From NCBI GenBank assembly GCA_963813975.1, contig CAWFAP010000008.1:62001-126000 (forward strand): a DNA stretch of 64,000 bases, written 5' to 3'. The DNA comes from RYN-230 sp963813975 (GTDB lineage Bacteria; Actinomycetota; Actinomycetes; Streptosporangiales; Streptosporangiaceae). Within the stretch, counting starts at the first letter, position 1; every line of letters begins with the position of its first letter. The notes under the pieces are model-generated. The model had not been told where the DNA came from, made no database searches, and saw only the letters and a program-made list of their open reading frames with translations. A program made the translations under genes and the position numbers. This document shows positions 52,990 to 62,684 of the stretch, piece by piece.

Positions 52990-53882
52990 GACGGATCCAC
53001 GTAGTGCCGCAGGAACAGCTCCTCGAGCGTGGGCGGCTGGCTGACCAGGCTGCGCACCCCGGCCGCGGCCAGCCGCCTGAGCAGCTCGCCGAGCGCGTCG
53101 TTGTCCACCTGGCCGCTGACCCGGTTCCCGGTAATCTCCAGGCCGTGCACCCCCGGCAGCCCGGCCAGCCCTTCCGGCGGCCGGTCCAGCTCGGCTCGTA
53201 CCGACGTGCGGGAGAGGTGGCGCAAGTCGGCCAGCGCCCCGGAGTCCACCGTGCGGCCCGCCCGGATGATCGTCACCCGCTCGCAGAGCGCCTCCACCTC
53301 AGACAGGATGTGGCTGGACAGCAGCACGGTCCGCCCGGCCTCCCGTTCCTCGTTCACGCAATCGCGGAACGCGGCCTCCATGAGCGGGTCCAGCCCCGAG
53401 GTCGGCTCGTCCAGGATCAGCAGCTCGGCCCCGGACGAGAACGCGGCGACCAGCGCGACCTTCTGCCGGTTGCCCTTGGAGTAGGACCGGCTCTTGGTCG
53501 CCGGATCGAGCTCGAACTTCTCCAGCAGGGTCGCCTTGCGCTTCTCGTCCAGGCCACCGTGGAGCCGGCCGAGCAGGTCGATGACCTCCCCGCCGGACAG
53601 ATTCGGCCACAGGGTGACGTCCCCCGGCACGTACGCGAGCCGCCGGTGCAGCGTGGTGGCCTCCGGCCAGGGATCACCGCCGAGCAGCCGGGCGGTTCCT
53701 CCGCTGGCCCGGATCAGGCCGAGCAGGACCCGGATCGTGGTGGTCTTGCCTGCCCCGTTGGGACCCAGGAACCCGTGCACCTCACCGGCCGTCACCGTGA
53801 GATCGAGCCCGTCCAGCGCACGCGTCCGGCCGAACGTCTTCTGCAAGCCGGCTACCTCGATCACCGCTGTCATACCGCCCAC
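52986..53882 (-). CDS. ABC exporter ATPase
   Basis: 298 residues; the likely start is MTAVIEVAGLQKTFGRTRAL, three codons after the first Met. Walker A GFLGPNGAGKTTTIRVLLGL, Q-loop region, signature YSKGNRQKVALVAAF (the SKGNRQK variant typical of this exporter group), Walker B AELLILDEPTSGLD and H-loop LLSSHILSE. It energises the overlapping permease (ATGA). Likely role: antibiotic or metabolite efflux. The divergent regulator starts 84 bp away. Confidence 0.85.
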   Translation of the reverse strand: MGGMTAVIEVAGLQKTFGRTRALDGLDLTVTAGEVHGFLGPNGAGKTTTIRVLLGLIRASGGTARLLGGDPWPEATTLHRRLAYVPGDVTLWPNLSGGEVIDLLGRLHGGLDEKRKATLLEKFELDPATKSRSYSKGNRQKVALVAAFSSGAELLILDEPTSGLDPLMEAAFRDCVNEEREAGRTVLLSSHILSEVEALCERVTIIRAGRTVDSGALADLRHLSRTSVRAELDRPPEGLAGLPGVHGLEITGNRVSGQVDNDALGELLRRLAAAGVRSLVSQPPTLEELFLRHYVDPS

Positions 53883-53966
53883 TCTAACACCTGATTCACA
53901 AAATCATGAAAGTTATGTATCTAGTAAACTGCTCGGCCAGGACGGCCGTGGAAGAGGTGACTGCCA
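53883..53966. promoter_or_regulatory. Divergent promoter region with candidate operator
   Basis: A short AT-rich region between ATPase and regulator. It contains TTCACAAAATCATGAA, whose ends TTCA/TGAA are inverted. It probably holds both promoters and the regulator's own site. Confidence 0.4.
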
Positions 53967-54632
53967 GTGCGGGAGGCCCGGGAGGCCGCGGAAGCGCCGG
54001 AACCCCGCGGGGTGCGGGAAGCCCCTGGGGCGCCGGAAGGCCGCAGGGAGCGGGGAAACCGGAACCCGCGGGACCTGCAGAAGACCCGGGACCAGGAGGA
54101 CGCGCGGGACCAGGAGGCCCGGAATCCCCAGGAAGCCCTGGGTACGCAGGAGTCCCGCGACGCCCGGGACGAGGCCGCCGTGCGGCAGTTCATCCACCGC
54201 TTCGCCTCGCTGCTGGCCGACGCCGGGATGCCGCGGATGCCGGCCAGGATCTTCGTCGCGCTGCTGACCGAAGACACCAGCCGCCTCACCGCGGAAGACC
54301 TGGCCGGGCTGCTCCAGGTCAGCCCGGCCGCGGTGTCGGGCGGCGTGCGCTACCTCATCCAGGTCGGCCTGGTCAGCCGGGAGACCGAGACCGGCTCCCG
54401 GCGCCACGTGTACGTGATGCCAGACAACGTCTGGCACGAGCTCCTGCGGATGCGGGACGGGCTCATGTTGCGCTGGGCGGACGCGATGCGGGGCGGGGCC
54501 GCGGTGCTCGGCGCGGCCACGCCCGCCGGGGAGCGGCTCGCCGAATCGGCCATGTACTTCGACTTCGTCAGCAAGGAACTGCCGTTGATGCTCGACCGGT
54601 GGGAAGCCTACAAAGCCGCGCACGGGGACTGA
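53967..54632 (+). CDS. MarR/GbsR-type regulator of the ABC exporter
   Basis: 221 residues from a GTG at 53967. Residues 1-70 are a charged low-complexity extension (REAREAAEAPEPRG, DLQKTRDQEDARDQEARN). The winged helix-turn-helix follows: VRQFIHRFASLLADAGMPRM, LTAEDLAGLLQVSPAAVSGG and VRYLIQVGLVSRETETGSRR, then a dimerisation helix to WEAYKAAHGD. Divergent placement next to the exporter indicates local control. The real start may lie further inside, since the extension is unlike family members. Confidence 0.8.
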   Translation: MREAREAAEAPEPRGVREAPGAPEGRRERGNRNPRDLQKTRDQEDARDQEARNPQEALGTQESRDARDEAAVRQFIHRFASLLADAGMPRMPARIFVALLTEDTSRLTAEDLAGLLQVSPAAVSGGVRYLIQVGLVSRETETGSRRHVYVMPDNVWHELLRMRDGLMLRWADAMRGGAAVLGAATPAGERLAESAMYFDFVSKELPLMLDRWEAYKAAHGD

Positions 54633-54689
54633 CGTAACCCTGGGCCGCTCCCGGTCGGAGCCCGTGATCGTTGTCGCTAGCCTGGGGAC

Positions 54690-55256
54690 ATGGCCGAAGA
54701 AACGTATGACCCGTCCGCCGGCCCCGGCGACGGCGGGGCCGACTATGAGTACGGCGGCGGCACCGGTGACTTCGAGCGCGGCGAGTACAGCCCGGGCACG
54801 GACGGGCTGGAGGACACCGACTTCACCGGCGACGGTGAGCTGGACGCGTCCGACACGCTGGAGGGGGATCCCGGCGACGACCCGCTGGACACGGGCATCG
54901 CGCCGCCGGACAAGTGGTCAGCCGGGGAACGTTTCGGCACCACGCTGGCCGAGGAACGCGAGGGTGAATCCCTCGACCAGCTGCTGGCCGAGGAACAGCC
55001 GGAGCCCGACCCCTACGCCGACCCGGACCCGGCCGCCGAGAGCGACCTGCCCCGGGAGGGTCCCGAATCGTACGACGAGGCCCAGCCGCGGGCCTGCCGC
55101 CTGGTGGCCGGGGATGAAGGATCCCATTTCGACAACGAGCCGGACCTGGTCGCCCAGGACGTGGGTGTCAACGGCGGCGCCGCGGGCGCCGAGGAAGCGG
55201 CCGTCCACGTGACGGACGAGGACGAGGACGAGATTGCCGGCGGCCCGGAGGGCTGA
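54690..55256 (+). CDS. DUF5709 acidic protein
   Basis: 188 residues, ATG at 54690. Very acidic with the family blocks TDGLEDTDFTGDGELDASDT, LDTGIAPPDKWSAGERFGTT, EREGESLDQLLAEEQPEPDP and the C-terminal AAVHVTDEDEDEIAGG. No membrane helix. The family is restricted to actinobacteria and of unknown function, possibly stress-related. Confidence 0.85.
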   Translation: MAEETYDPSAGPGDGGADYEYGGGTGDFERGEYSPGTDGLEDTDFTGDGELDASDTLEGDPGDDPLDTGIAPPDKWSAGERFGTTLAEEREGESLDQLLAEEQPEPDPYADPDPAAESDLPREGPESYDEAQPRACRLVAGDEGSHFDNEPDLVAQDVGVNGGAAGAEEAAVHVTDEDEDEIAGGPEG

Positions 55257-55298
55257 GGCGCACGCGACTATCGCCCGCAGTCCTGGGAGAATCCCGGC

Positions 55299-57188
55299 AT
55301 GACGGAAACCCAGCCGGCGCCCTCCCTCCCGTCCGGGCGCACCGCGTGGGCGCGGAACCTCGAGACTCCGCTGCGCCAGTTCCTCCGCACGGAGACAGGC
55401 AGCGCGGCGATCCTGCTGGCTGCGACGGTGGCCGCGCTGGTTTGGGCGAACGTCGCAGCCGGGTCTTACGAGTCGCTCTGGTCCACCCGCCTGTCGGTCA
55501 GCCTGGGCAGCATGGGTCTGTCCGACACCCTGCATGGCTGGGTGAACTCCGGCCTGATGACGTTCTTCTTCCTGGTAGTCGGCCTGGAGGCCCGGCGCGA
55601 GTTCGACATGGGCGAACTGCGCGAGCGGCGGCGGCTGACCCTGCCGCTGCTGGTCGGCCTGGGCGGGATGATCGTCCCGGTCGGCATCTACCTGGCGGCC
55701 AACGCGGGCGGTCCGGGGGCCCGGGGCTGGGGGGCCGCCATGTCCACCGACACCGCATTCGCCCTCGGCATGCTGGCCCTGGTCGGCTCCTGGCTGCCCG
55801 ACCGGGTGCGCACCTACCTGCTCACCTTCTCCGTCGTGGATGATCTGGCCGGTCTGGCCGTTATTGCGATTTTTTACAGTGCGCATCTGCGGATGCCCGC
55901 GCTGCTGGCGGGGGTGGGCATCCTGGCCGCGGTGGCCGCGGTCCGGGCGGCGAACGTGCGGTTCGGGCCGGTCTACTTCTTCCTCGGGGCAGCGGCCTGG
56001 GTGGCGTTCTTCAAGTCCGGCGTGGACCCGGTGGTGGTGGGGCTGATCATCGGCCTGCTCACCTATGCCCACCCCGCGGCGCGCAGTGATCTGGAGCGGG
56101 CCAGCGACCTGTTCCGGCTGTTCCGCGAGCAGCCCACCCCCGAACTCGCCCGTGAGGCCCGCGACGGCGTCCGCCTGGCCATCTCCCCCAACGAGCGGCT
56201 CCAGCAGTTGTACCACCCCTCGTCGAGCTATCTGATCGTGCCGCTGTTCGCCCTGGCCAACGCGGGCGTCATGATCAACATGGGACTGCTCTCCCGCGCC
56301 TACACGTCGCCGGTCACGCTGGGCATCCTGATCGGGTACGTGGTCGGCAAACCGGTGGGCACGACCGCGGCCGCGTGGCTCATCACCCGGCTCAGCCGGG
56401 GGCGGATCCGTCCGCCCGTGGGCTGGGCGGCCGTCATGGGCGCGGGTGCGATCGCCGGGATCGGCTTCACCGTGGCCCTGCTGATCGCCTCGCTCGCGTT
56501 CCGCGGCACCTTGCTGGCCGAGGCGAAGCTCGGCATCCTGTCCGCCGCCTTCTGCGCGTCCGCGCTCACCTGGACGGTCTTCCGGGTCACCCGGCGGCTC
56601 CCGAAGCGGCTGAAGGTCCGGGCCCTGCTCGGCACGTCGACGCTGCTGACCGACCTGGCCGTCCCGGTCAACCCGGACCGCGATCACATCCGCGGGCCGG
56701 AGCGGGCGCCGGTCACCATGGTGGAATACGGCGACTTCGAGTGCCCGTACTGCGGCCAGGCCGAGCCGATCATCCGGGAACTGCTCTCCGACTTCGGCGA
56801 CGTCCGGTACGTGTTCCGGCACCTGCCGCTGAACGACGTCCACCCGCACGCCCAGCTGGCCGCGGAAGGCGCCGAGGCGGCCGACCGGCAGGGGAAATTC
56901 TGGGAGATGCACGACGTGCTGATGGAGCATCAGGGAGCGCTCAACGCGCGGGACCTGATCCAGTACGCGGCCGACCTCGGTCTCAACACCGGGCGGTTCA
57001 CCGACGATCTGCGCAAGCACACGGGCGCGGCGCGGGTGGCCGAGGACGTCAACTCCGCGGATCTGTCGTCGGTGTCCGGCACACCCACGTTCTTTATCAA
57101 CGGCAAACGCCACTACGGTGCCTACGACATCGGCACGCTCTCCGAGGCGGTTCGGGCCGCCCGGGTACGCGCCCTGATCACGACCTGA
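55299..57188 (+). CDS. nhaA: Na+/H+ antiporter NhaA fused to a DsbA-like thioredoxin domain
   Basis: 629 residues. NhaA part (1-435): FFFLVVGLEARREFDMGELR, STDTAFALGMLALVG, the essential Asp pair in FSVVDDLAGLAVIAIFY, and the assembly-site helices. A linker leads to a DsbA/thioredoxin-like domain from about 460, with VTMVEYGDFECPYCGQAEPI holding CPYC at residues 482-485 and the cis-Pro loop SGTPTFFING. Fusions of this kind are known in actinobacteria. The domain may sense redox state or fold partners. The gene stands 12 bp before NAD kinase. Confidence 0.9.
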   Translation: MTETQPAPSLPSGRTAWARNLETPLRQFLRTETGSAAILLAATVAALVWANVAAGSYESLWSTRLSVSLGSMGLSDTLHGWVNSGLMTFFFLVVGLEARREFDMGELRERRRLTLPLLVGLGGMIVPVGIYLAANAGGPGARGWGAAMSTDTAFALGMLALVGSWLPDRVRTYLLTFSVVDDLAGLAVIAIFYSAHLRMPALLAGVGILAAVAAVRAANVRFGPVYFFLGAAAWVAFFKSGVDPVVVGLIIGLLTYAHPAARSDLERASDLFRLFREQPTPELAREARDGVRLAISPNERLQQLYHPSSSYLIVPLFALANAGVMINMGLLSRAYTSPVTLGILIGYVVGKPVGTTAAAWLITRLSRGRIRPPVGWAAVMGAGAIAGIGFTVALLIASLAFRGTLLAEAKLGILSAAFCASALTWTVFRVTRRLPKRLKVRALLGTSTLLTDLAVPVNPDRDHIRGPERAPVTMVEYGDFECPYCGQAEPIIRELLSDFGDVRYVFRHLPLNDVHPHAQLAAEGAEAADRQGKFWEMHDVLMEHQGALNARDLIQYAADLGLNTGRFTDDLRKHTGAARVAEDVNSADLSSVSGTPTFFINGKRHYGAYDIGTLSEAVRAARVRALITT

Positions 57189-57200
57189 GGAGGCCGGCCC

Positions 57201-58070
57201 GTGGGCATGGTCAATACGGTGGGCCTCGTGCTGCATCCCGGCCGGGACTGCAACTCGGCCATGTTCGAGCTGCTCGCCTGGGCCAGCAAGCGCAAGGTGA
57301 CGGTGCTCGCGCTGGACGAGGAAGCCAGCCGGGTGCCCGGCCCGGTCGAGGCGGTCCCCCCTGCGGAACTGGCGGCCCGCGCCAATCTCATGGTCAGCCT
57401 CGGCGGCGACGGCACCATGCTGCGCGCCATGCGCCTGTCGCGCGGCCCGCGGCCGCCGGTGCTCGGGGTCAACGTGGGCAAGCTGGGGTTCCTGGCCGAG
57501 ATCGACCCGCCGGAGATGAATGAGGCCCTGGGCGCCATCGACGAGCAGCGGTTCACCGTGGAGCCCCGCTCGGCGGTCCGGGCCGAGTTTCCCGGCCAGC
57601 AGACCATCGCGTTCAACGACGTGGATCTGGCCCGGATGCCCGGCCGCGGGTCCTCCATCCTGGTCGAGCTCACCGTGGAGTCACATCCGTTCGTGCGCTA
57701 CGCGGCGGACGCCGTGATCGTGGCCACGCCCACCGGGTCCACCGCCTACAACTTCTCGGCCGGCGGGCCGCTGGTCTCCCCCATGGCCGAGGGCCTGCTG
57801 GTCACACCGGTGGCACCGCACTCGGCCTTCAACCGGGCACTGTTCCTCTCCAGCAGCGAGAAAGTGCTGCTCACCGTGCTGCCGGGCAGCGGCGAGCCGG
57901 CCCTGGAGTCGGACGGGAACATGGTCGGGTACCTGCGCCCGGGCGACACGGTCGAAGTCGGCACCATCCCCGACGCGGCCCGGGTGGTCCGGCTCGGGCG
58001 GACCACGTTCTACCAGCGTGCGCAGCGCAAGCTCCGGCTGGCCGGCTCGGCCGAGGCCGACGGCGACTGA
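57201..58070 (+). CDS. nadK: NAD kinase
   Basis: 289 residues; the start is GTG at 57201 or ATG at 57207. The GGDGT motif is at 68-72 (MVSLGGDGTMLRAMRLSRG), the NE/D motif is FNDVDLARM, and the third conserved region is ATPTGSTAYNFSAGGPLVSP. It phosphorylates NAD to NADP in the cytoplasm. Possibly co-transcribed with nhaA. Confidence 0.9.
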   Translation: MGMVNTVGLVLHPGRDCNSAMFELLAWASKRKVTVLALDEEASRVPGPVEAVPPAELAARANLMVSLGGDGTMLRAMRLSRGPRPPVLGVNVGKLGFLAEIDPPEMNEALGAIDEQRFTVEPRSAVRAEFPGQQTIAFNDVDLARMPGRGSSILVELTVESHPFVRYAADAVIVATPTGSTAYNFSAGGPLVSPMAEGLLVTPVAPHSAFNRALFLSSSEKVLLTVLPGSGEPALESDGNMVGYLRPGDTVEVGTIPDAARVVRLGRTTFYQRAQRKLRLAGSAEADGD

Positions 58071-58323
58071 CCCGCGAGGCGGCCGCCTGACCGGGTATCC
58101 AGGAACGCCGGCCCGGCGGCCCGGGCCGCCCGGGGGCAGTCCGGCGGGGCCTTCCCGGGCGCGCCGGCGGGGCTCCGCGGGGCCGGCGGCCGGGAGCGGG
58201 CCGCAATGGGGAGGCCGGCACGCGGTAGCGTGGAACACAGGGATCGCCTCTGACGGGATGGACGACCGGCCGTTCATGGTTAAGACGGGTAGCGGGCATA
58301 CCGACTGACACCCTGGAAGGGCA

Positions 58324-59250
58324 GTGAGCGTGGTGCGAGATCCGGGAGACCTCTACGAGGTGAGCCCTGACGCGCCGGTACTGGACGGGGCAGTGATGCT
58401 GCACTACCTCGACGGGTTCATCGACGCCGGGGCGGCGGGCAAACTGCTGTCCGCCCATTTGCTGGGCACGCTGGAACACGAGGAGGTCGCCCGGTTCGAC
58501 GTGGACCGGCTGATCGACTACCGGTCCCGGCGGCCACCGATGATCTTCTCCCAGGATCACTGGGAGTCCTACGAAGCGCCCGAGCTGGCCATGCACCTGA
58601 TCACGGACGCCACCGGGAGCCAGTTCCTGCTGCTCACCGGCCCGGAGCCGGATCACGAGTGGGAGATCTTCACCCAGGCCGTCCGGGACGTGACCGCCCG
58701 GATGGGGGTCCGGCTGGCGGTCGGATTCCACGGCATCCCGATGGGCGCGCCGCATACCCGTCCGCTGGGCGTGACCGCCCACGCGACCACGTCCGGCCTG
58801 ACCACGGGCTACCCGCCGCTAGTGGACCGGCTCCAGGTTCCGGGCAGCGTCGCGGCGCTGCTGGAGATGCGGCTGGGTGAGGAAGACCGCGCCGCCGTCG
58901 GCTTCGCGGTGCACGTCCCGCATTACCTGGCCCAGGCTGCCTATCCGACGGCCGCGATCACGCTGCTGGACTCGGTGTCCCGGGCTACCGGGCTGCAGCT
59001 GCCCGACGAGGCGCTGCGTGACGCGGCCCGTGAGACGGACGAGGAGATCCAGCGGCAGGTCGAGGGCTCCGAGGAGATCCTGGAGGTCGTTCAGGCCCTG
59101 GAGCGGCAGTACGACGCGTTCGCCGAGGGAGCCGAGCGCGGCCCGCTGGTGGACGGGGCGGAGCAGCTGCCCTCCGCCGACGAGATCGGGGCCCAGTTCG
59201 AGCAGTTCCTGGCCGAGCAGCAGGGCCGGGCCGACTCCTCGGACTCCTGA
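58324..59250 (+). CDS. PAC2 family protein
   Basis: 308 residues from a GTG at 58324 (GGAAGGGCA upstream). The PAC2 core includes GAVMLHYLDGFIDAGAAGKL, HDDxx-like SQDHWESYEAPELAMHLITD, and a central MGVRLAVGFHGIPMGAPHTR. The C-terminal helices (EEILEVVQALERQYDAFAEG, EIGAQFEQFLAEQQ) fit the actinobacterial long form. PAC2 proteins in actinobacteria relate to proteasome assembly chaperones by fold only; the function is unproven. Confidence 0.8.
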   Translation: MSVVRDPGDLYEVSPDAPVLDGAVMLHYLDGFIDAGAAGKLLSAHLLGTLEHEEVARFDVDRLIDYRSRRPPMIFSQDHWESYEAPELAMHLITDATGSQFLLLTGPEPDHEWEIFTQAVRDVTARMGVRLAVGFHGIPMGAPHTRPLGVTAHATTSGLTTGYPPLVDRLQVPGSVAALLEMRLGEEDRAAVGFAVHVPHYLAQAAYPTAAITLLDSVSRATGLQLPDEALRDAARETDEEIQRQVEGSEEILEVVQALERQYDAFAEGAERGPLVDGAEQLPSADEIGAQFEQFLAEQQGRADSSDS

Positions 59251-59272
59251 CCCCGCTGCCGTCGCGGCCAGG

Positions 59273-59761
59273 CTAGGCCACTTCGCGGAGCTTGCCGGTC
59301 GCCGCGTCGAAGACGAAGCCGCGGACCGACTCCTTGTGCGGGATGAACGGGCTGGCCTTGATGCGGGCGATGGACTGGCGGACGTCCTCGTCGAGGTCCG
59401 CGAAGGCCTCCGCCGCCCACTCGGGCTTGATGCCAGTGTCCTTCTGGATGCTTGCCTTGAAGTCGTCGTCGGTGAAGGTCAGCATCCCGCAGTCGGTGTG
59501 GTGGATAAGGATGATCTCCTGGGTGCCGAGCAGCCGCTGGCTGATCGTGAGCGAGCGGATCTCGTCGTCGGTGATCACGCCGCCCGCGTTCCGGATCACG
59601 TGCGCCTCGCCATCGTTGAGGCCGAGGATCGCGTAGACATTCAGCCGGGCGTCCATGCAGGCCACCACGGCCAGGTGCCTGGACGGCGGAAGCGGCAGCT
59701 GGCCACCGAAAGTCTCCGCGTAACGCTCGTTGTTGGCCAGCAGCTCGTCGGTAGCGGTCAT
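59273..59761 (-). CDS. Beta-class carbonic anhydrase
   Basis: I chose the ATG at 59761 (MTATDELLANNERYAETFGG), preceded by AGAGAGGAC. 162 residues. Zinc ligands and the Asp/Arg dyad are visible: Cys35-x-Asp37-x-Arg39 in VACMDARLNVY, then His88 and Cys91 in HHTDCGMLTF. It interconverts CO2 and bicarbonate in the cytoplasm. The longer upstream frame reads like non-coding sequence. Confidence 0.9.
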   Translation of the reverse strand: MTATDELLANNERYAETFGGQLPLPPSRHLAVVACMDARLNVYAILGLNDGEAHVIRNAGGVITDDEIRSLTISQRLLGTQEIILIHHTDCGMLTFTDDDFKASIQKDTGIKPEWAAEAFADLDEDVRQSIARIKASPFIPHKESVRGFVFDAATGKLREVA

Positions 59762-60181
59762 CGCGCCCGTCCTCTCTGTATTGGTGTGCCCCGGATCCGA
59801 ACGGCGTGTGGAACCCAGTGGGGCCATGCTCATCTTCTGTACTCCCCCGGTGCCGCCGGTACTGAACGGGCAAACGTCGCACTCTGCCCGGCCTGGCTGG
59901 CCCAGCTGTCCCTGAGTCCCTAAATCGTGTAATTCCGATCGAGATAGTAATCTATAACCTTTTCTCCGCCCGCCGCCATGTCCGACACGGCGCGTCAGCA
60001 GGTACACACGCTCCGGCTTCACCATCACTAGACTGATCCGCGAGGAAACGGGGACGACAGCGGACGCTACGGCCCGCCGGCGCATCAGCGCGGTGGCCCG
60101 CCGGCGTGGCTGGCGGCCGGATGCGGGGCCGGCCAGCGCGGAGCAGGCCGCCCCGCGGCGACATCAGGGGGATGGGCGTCC
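59762..60181. other. Divergent intergenic region
   Basis: 420 bp between the carbonic anhydrase and the IspH-like gene, with an AT-rich pocket around 59920-59960 that may hold the promoters. No gene seen. Confidence 0.4.
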
Positions 60182-61447
60182 ATGAGCCGATCGAGTGCAC
60201 GCGAATGCCTGGCGCCGGGAACTGTGGTGGCCCCGGGCGAGGTGCTGGTCGCGACCGAGATCGGCGACCCTGCGCACGGCCGGCTGAACTGCCCGGCCGC
60301 GCCCCTGGTCGGCGGGCTGCTGTACCGCCGGGGCGTGCGAGTGCGGTACGCGCCCGTGCCCCGGTCCGCCGACGCGTCGCAGGCCGATGACGGCGCGGCC
60401 CTGTTCGTCACCACCTCGCTGCACGGCGACGGGACGGCCACCGCGATCGGCGCGGCGGCCAGCAGCGTGGACGGGGTGGCGATGGCCGCGGCCCGCGGCG
60501 CGGTCGAGGAATGGGCCGCGGTCAGCGGGATCAGGCGCCTGCTCGGCGCGGTGAGCCCGTGGTGCCCGGGCGCGCGCCGGGCCCTCGAGGCTACCCGGCA
60601 GGCCCTGGCGCAGGGCCCGGTGTACGTGTGCGGGCAGCTCCTGGCCAGCCCCCAGGCCTGCGCGGACCTGGAGAAGAACGGCGCCGTCTTCGCCCGTTCC
60701 CTGGATGACGTGCCCGCCGGCGCCACGGTGCTGATCCCGGCGCACGGCGTCGCCCCCGGGTTGCGCATCGAGGCCGCCGAGCGCGGCCTGAACGTGATCG
60801 ACCAGACCTGCCCGCTGGTGGCGGGGGTGCAGGCCGAAGCCCGCCGCTTCGCTGAGCGTGGCGACCAGGTGGTTCTCATCGGCCAGTCGGGCCTCGCCGT
60901 CCTGCCCGCAATCCTGGGCGAGGCGCCGGACCACGCGATCCTGGCTGAGACCCGGGTCGGAGCGGGCGCGGTCCAGGTCGCGGATCCACGGCGGGTCTCC
61001 TACGTGCTGGTGCCGGGCGTCCCGGTGGAGGACACGCCGATCGCCACCGCAGCCCTGCGGTCCCGGTTCCCGGCCCTGCGCGGCCCGGACCCGGACGGGT
61101 TCTGCTACGCCGCGTCTGACCGGGCTGAGACCGTGCGGACCGTGGCCGCGTCCAGTGACCTGGTTCTGGTGCTGGGCACTGAGGACGACCCGGACACCCG
61201 GCACCTGACCGCGCTGGCCCGGTCCAACCGGGCCAAAGCCAACGTGATCGCGGACGTCACCGACATCATCCCGTCCTGGCTGGCGGGCGTCTCGGCCGTC
61301 GGGCTGGCCGAGTCCACTGCCGCCGCTCCCGGGCTGGCCGCGCGGGTCACCGAGGCGCTGTCCGGGCTCGGCCCGCTCAGCGTGACCAGGCGGGTGGTGA
61401 GTACCGAGGTCATCGGCCGTCCCGAGATCAACCCGTCCGCGGGATAG
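60182..61447 (+). CDS. IspH/LytB-like iron-sulfur protein with N-terminal extension
   Basis: 421 residues. The IspH core begins at about 120: Cys128 in AVSPWCPGARRALEAT, His in IPAHGVAPG, Cys210 in NVIDQTCPLVAGVQAEARRF, and Cys308 in DGFCYAASDRAETVRTVAA. The three Cys would hold a [4Fe-4S] cluster. The usual Thr-Asn-Arg-Gln after the last Cys is changed to Ser-Asp-Arg-Ala, and a 120-residue N-terminal domain (VATEIGDPAHGRLNCPAAPL) is present, so this is a divergent paralog and perhaps not an HMBPP reductase. The methyltransferase-like gene downstream is broken. Confidence 0.75.
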   Translation: MSRSSARECLAPGTVVAPGEVLVATEIGDPAHGRLNCPAAPLVGGLLYRRGVRVRYAPVPRSADASQADDGAALFVTTSLHGDGTATAIGAAASSVDGVAMAAARGAVEEWAAVSGIRRLLGAVSPWCPGARRALEATRQALAQGPVYVCGQLLASPQACADLEKNGAVFARSLDDVPAGATVLIPAHGVAPGLRIEAAERGLNVIDQTCPLVAGVQAEARRFAERGDQVVLIGQSGLAVLPAILGEAPDHAILAETRVGAGAVQVADPRRVSYVLVPGVPVEDTPIATAALRSRFPALRGPDPDGFCYAASDRAETVRTVAASSDLVLVLGTEDDPDTRHLTALARSNRAKANVIADVTDIIPSWLAGVSAVGLAESTAAAPGLAARVTEALSGLGPLSVTRRVVSTEVIGRPEINPSAG

Positions 61448-61585
61448 CCGCGCCGTCCGCCGGATAGCCGCGCCGGCCCGGGCGGCGCACCGGCCCGGGC
61501 CGCCTGCCGGCCGGGGCGGCGCACCGGCGGCGCCGGGGGCTGCCGGGGGCTGCCGGGGCTGCGCGGCGGCGGGCAATCTGACATT
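61448..61585 (+). other. GC-only repeated stretch
   Basis: Short repeats of the types GGATAGCCGCGCC, GGCGGCGCACCGGC and GCCGGGGGCT follow the IspH-like stop and could fold into hairpins. No gene. Confidence 0.5.
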
Positions 61586-62631
61586 GTGGCTGTCATGCTC
61601 TTCCCCACCTCCCTGGTCGGCAGTTATCCCCAGCCGGACTGGCTCATCGACCGCGCGCGGCTGCGCGGCCGGTTCCCGCCCCGGGTCCGCGCCACCGAAC
61701 TGTGGCGGGTCGCCCCGGAACACCTGGAGCAGGCCCAGCGTGATGCGACCGAGCTGGCTATCCGGGCCCAGGAAAAGCCGGCCTGGACATCGTGACCGAC
61801 GGGGAGATCCGCCGGGAAAGCTACTCGAACCGCTTCGCGACGGCCCTGGACGGCGTGGATATCGACCACCCCGGCACCGCGCTGGACCGCAGCGGCGAGC
61901 CGAACCCGGTGCCCCGGGTGACTGGGCCGATCCACCGCCGCCACCCGGTCGAGGTGGCAGACCTGGAGTTCCTGCGGGCCAGCACCACCCGGACCACCAA
62001 GATCACCGTGCCGGGCCCGTTCACCATGGCCCAGCAAGCCCAGAATGACTACTACACGAGCACTGAGGATCTCGCTCTCGGCTACGCCGAGGCGGTGAAC
62101 GAGGAGATCGCGGACCTGTTCAAGGCGGGCGCCGACATCGTCCAGCTCGACGAGCCCTATCTGCAGGCCCGTCCGGACGAGGCCCGCAAGTACGGCGTGC
62201 GGGTGATCAACCGGGCCCTGGAGGGCATCACCGGGACGACCGCCGTGCACCTGTGCTTCGGCTACGCCGCGATCATCCATGAGCGCCCGTCGGGCTACTC
62301 GTTCCTGCCGGAACTGGCCGACTGCGTCTGCGACCAGGTCTCGGTTGAGACCGCGCAGTCCGGTCTGGACTGCGAGATACTCACCCGGCTCGATGGGAAG
62401 ACCATCATCCTGGGCGTGCTCAACCTGGGCGACGAGAACGTGGAGAACCCGGCCGAGATCGTCGCCCGGGTCCGCCGGGCGGTGAAGTACGTGCCCGCGC
62501 AGCGGCTCGTACTGGCTCCGGATTGCGGCATGAAGTACCTGCCCCGGGAGGCGGCGTTCGGCAAGCTCGTCTCGCTGCGGATGGCCGCTGCCCTGCTCCG
62601 CGCCGACGCCGGCGTCCCCACCGTCTCCTGA
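61586..62631 (+). pseudogene. MetE-like (cobalamin-independent methionine synthase) protein, one frameshift
   Basis: The first frame gives MLFPTSLVGSYPQPDWLIDR to LAIRAQEK. One base is missing at about 61775 (AAAAGCCGG); the other frame continues GLDIVTDGEIRRESYSNRFA and on to VPTVS. Zinc ligands are intact: His and Cys in AVHLCFGYA, Glu in CDQVSVETAQ, and Cys in LAPDCGMKYLP. The full protein would be about 345 residues, as in the stand-alone MetE-C/UROD-like family. The frameshift makes it unlikely to work as read; an assembly error is possible. Confidence 0.75.
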
Positions 62632-62684
62632 CCGGCTGCTGGTGCCGCTCGCGCGTCCCCGGCGGGCTGGTCACGGCGGGCTGG

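Noticed and set aside
54918..57236. A 772-codon minus-strand gene
   Set aside because: It is antisense to DUF5709 and NhaA; the sequence is rich in Arg, His, Gly and Asp as expected for a shadow frame.
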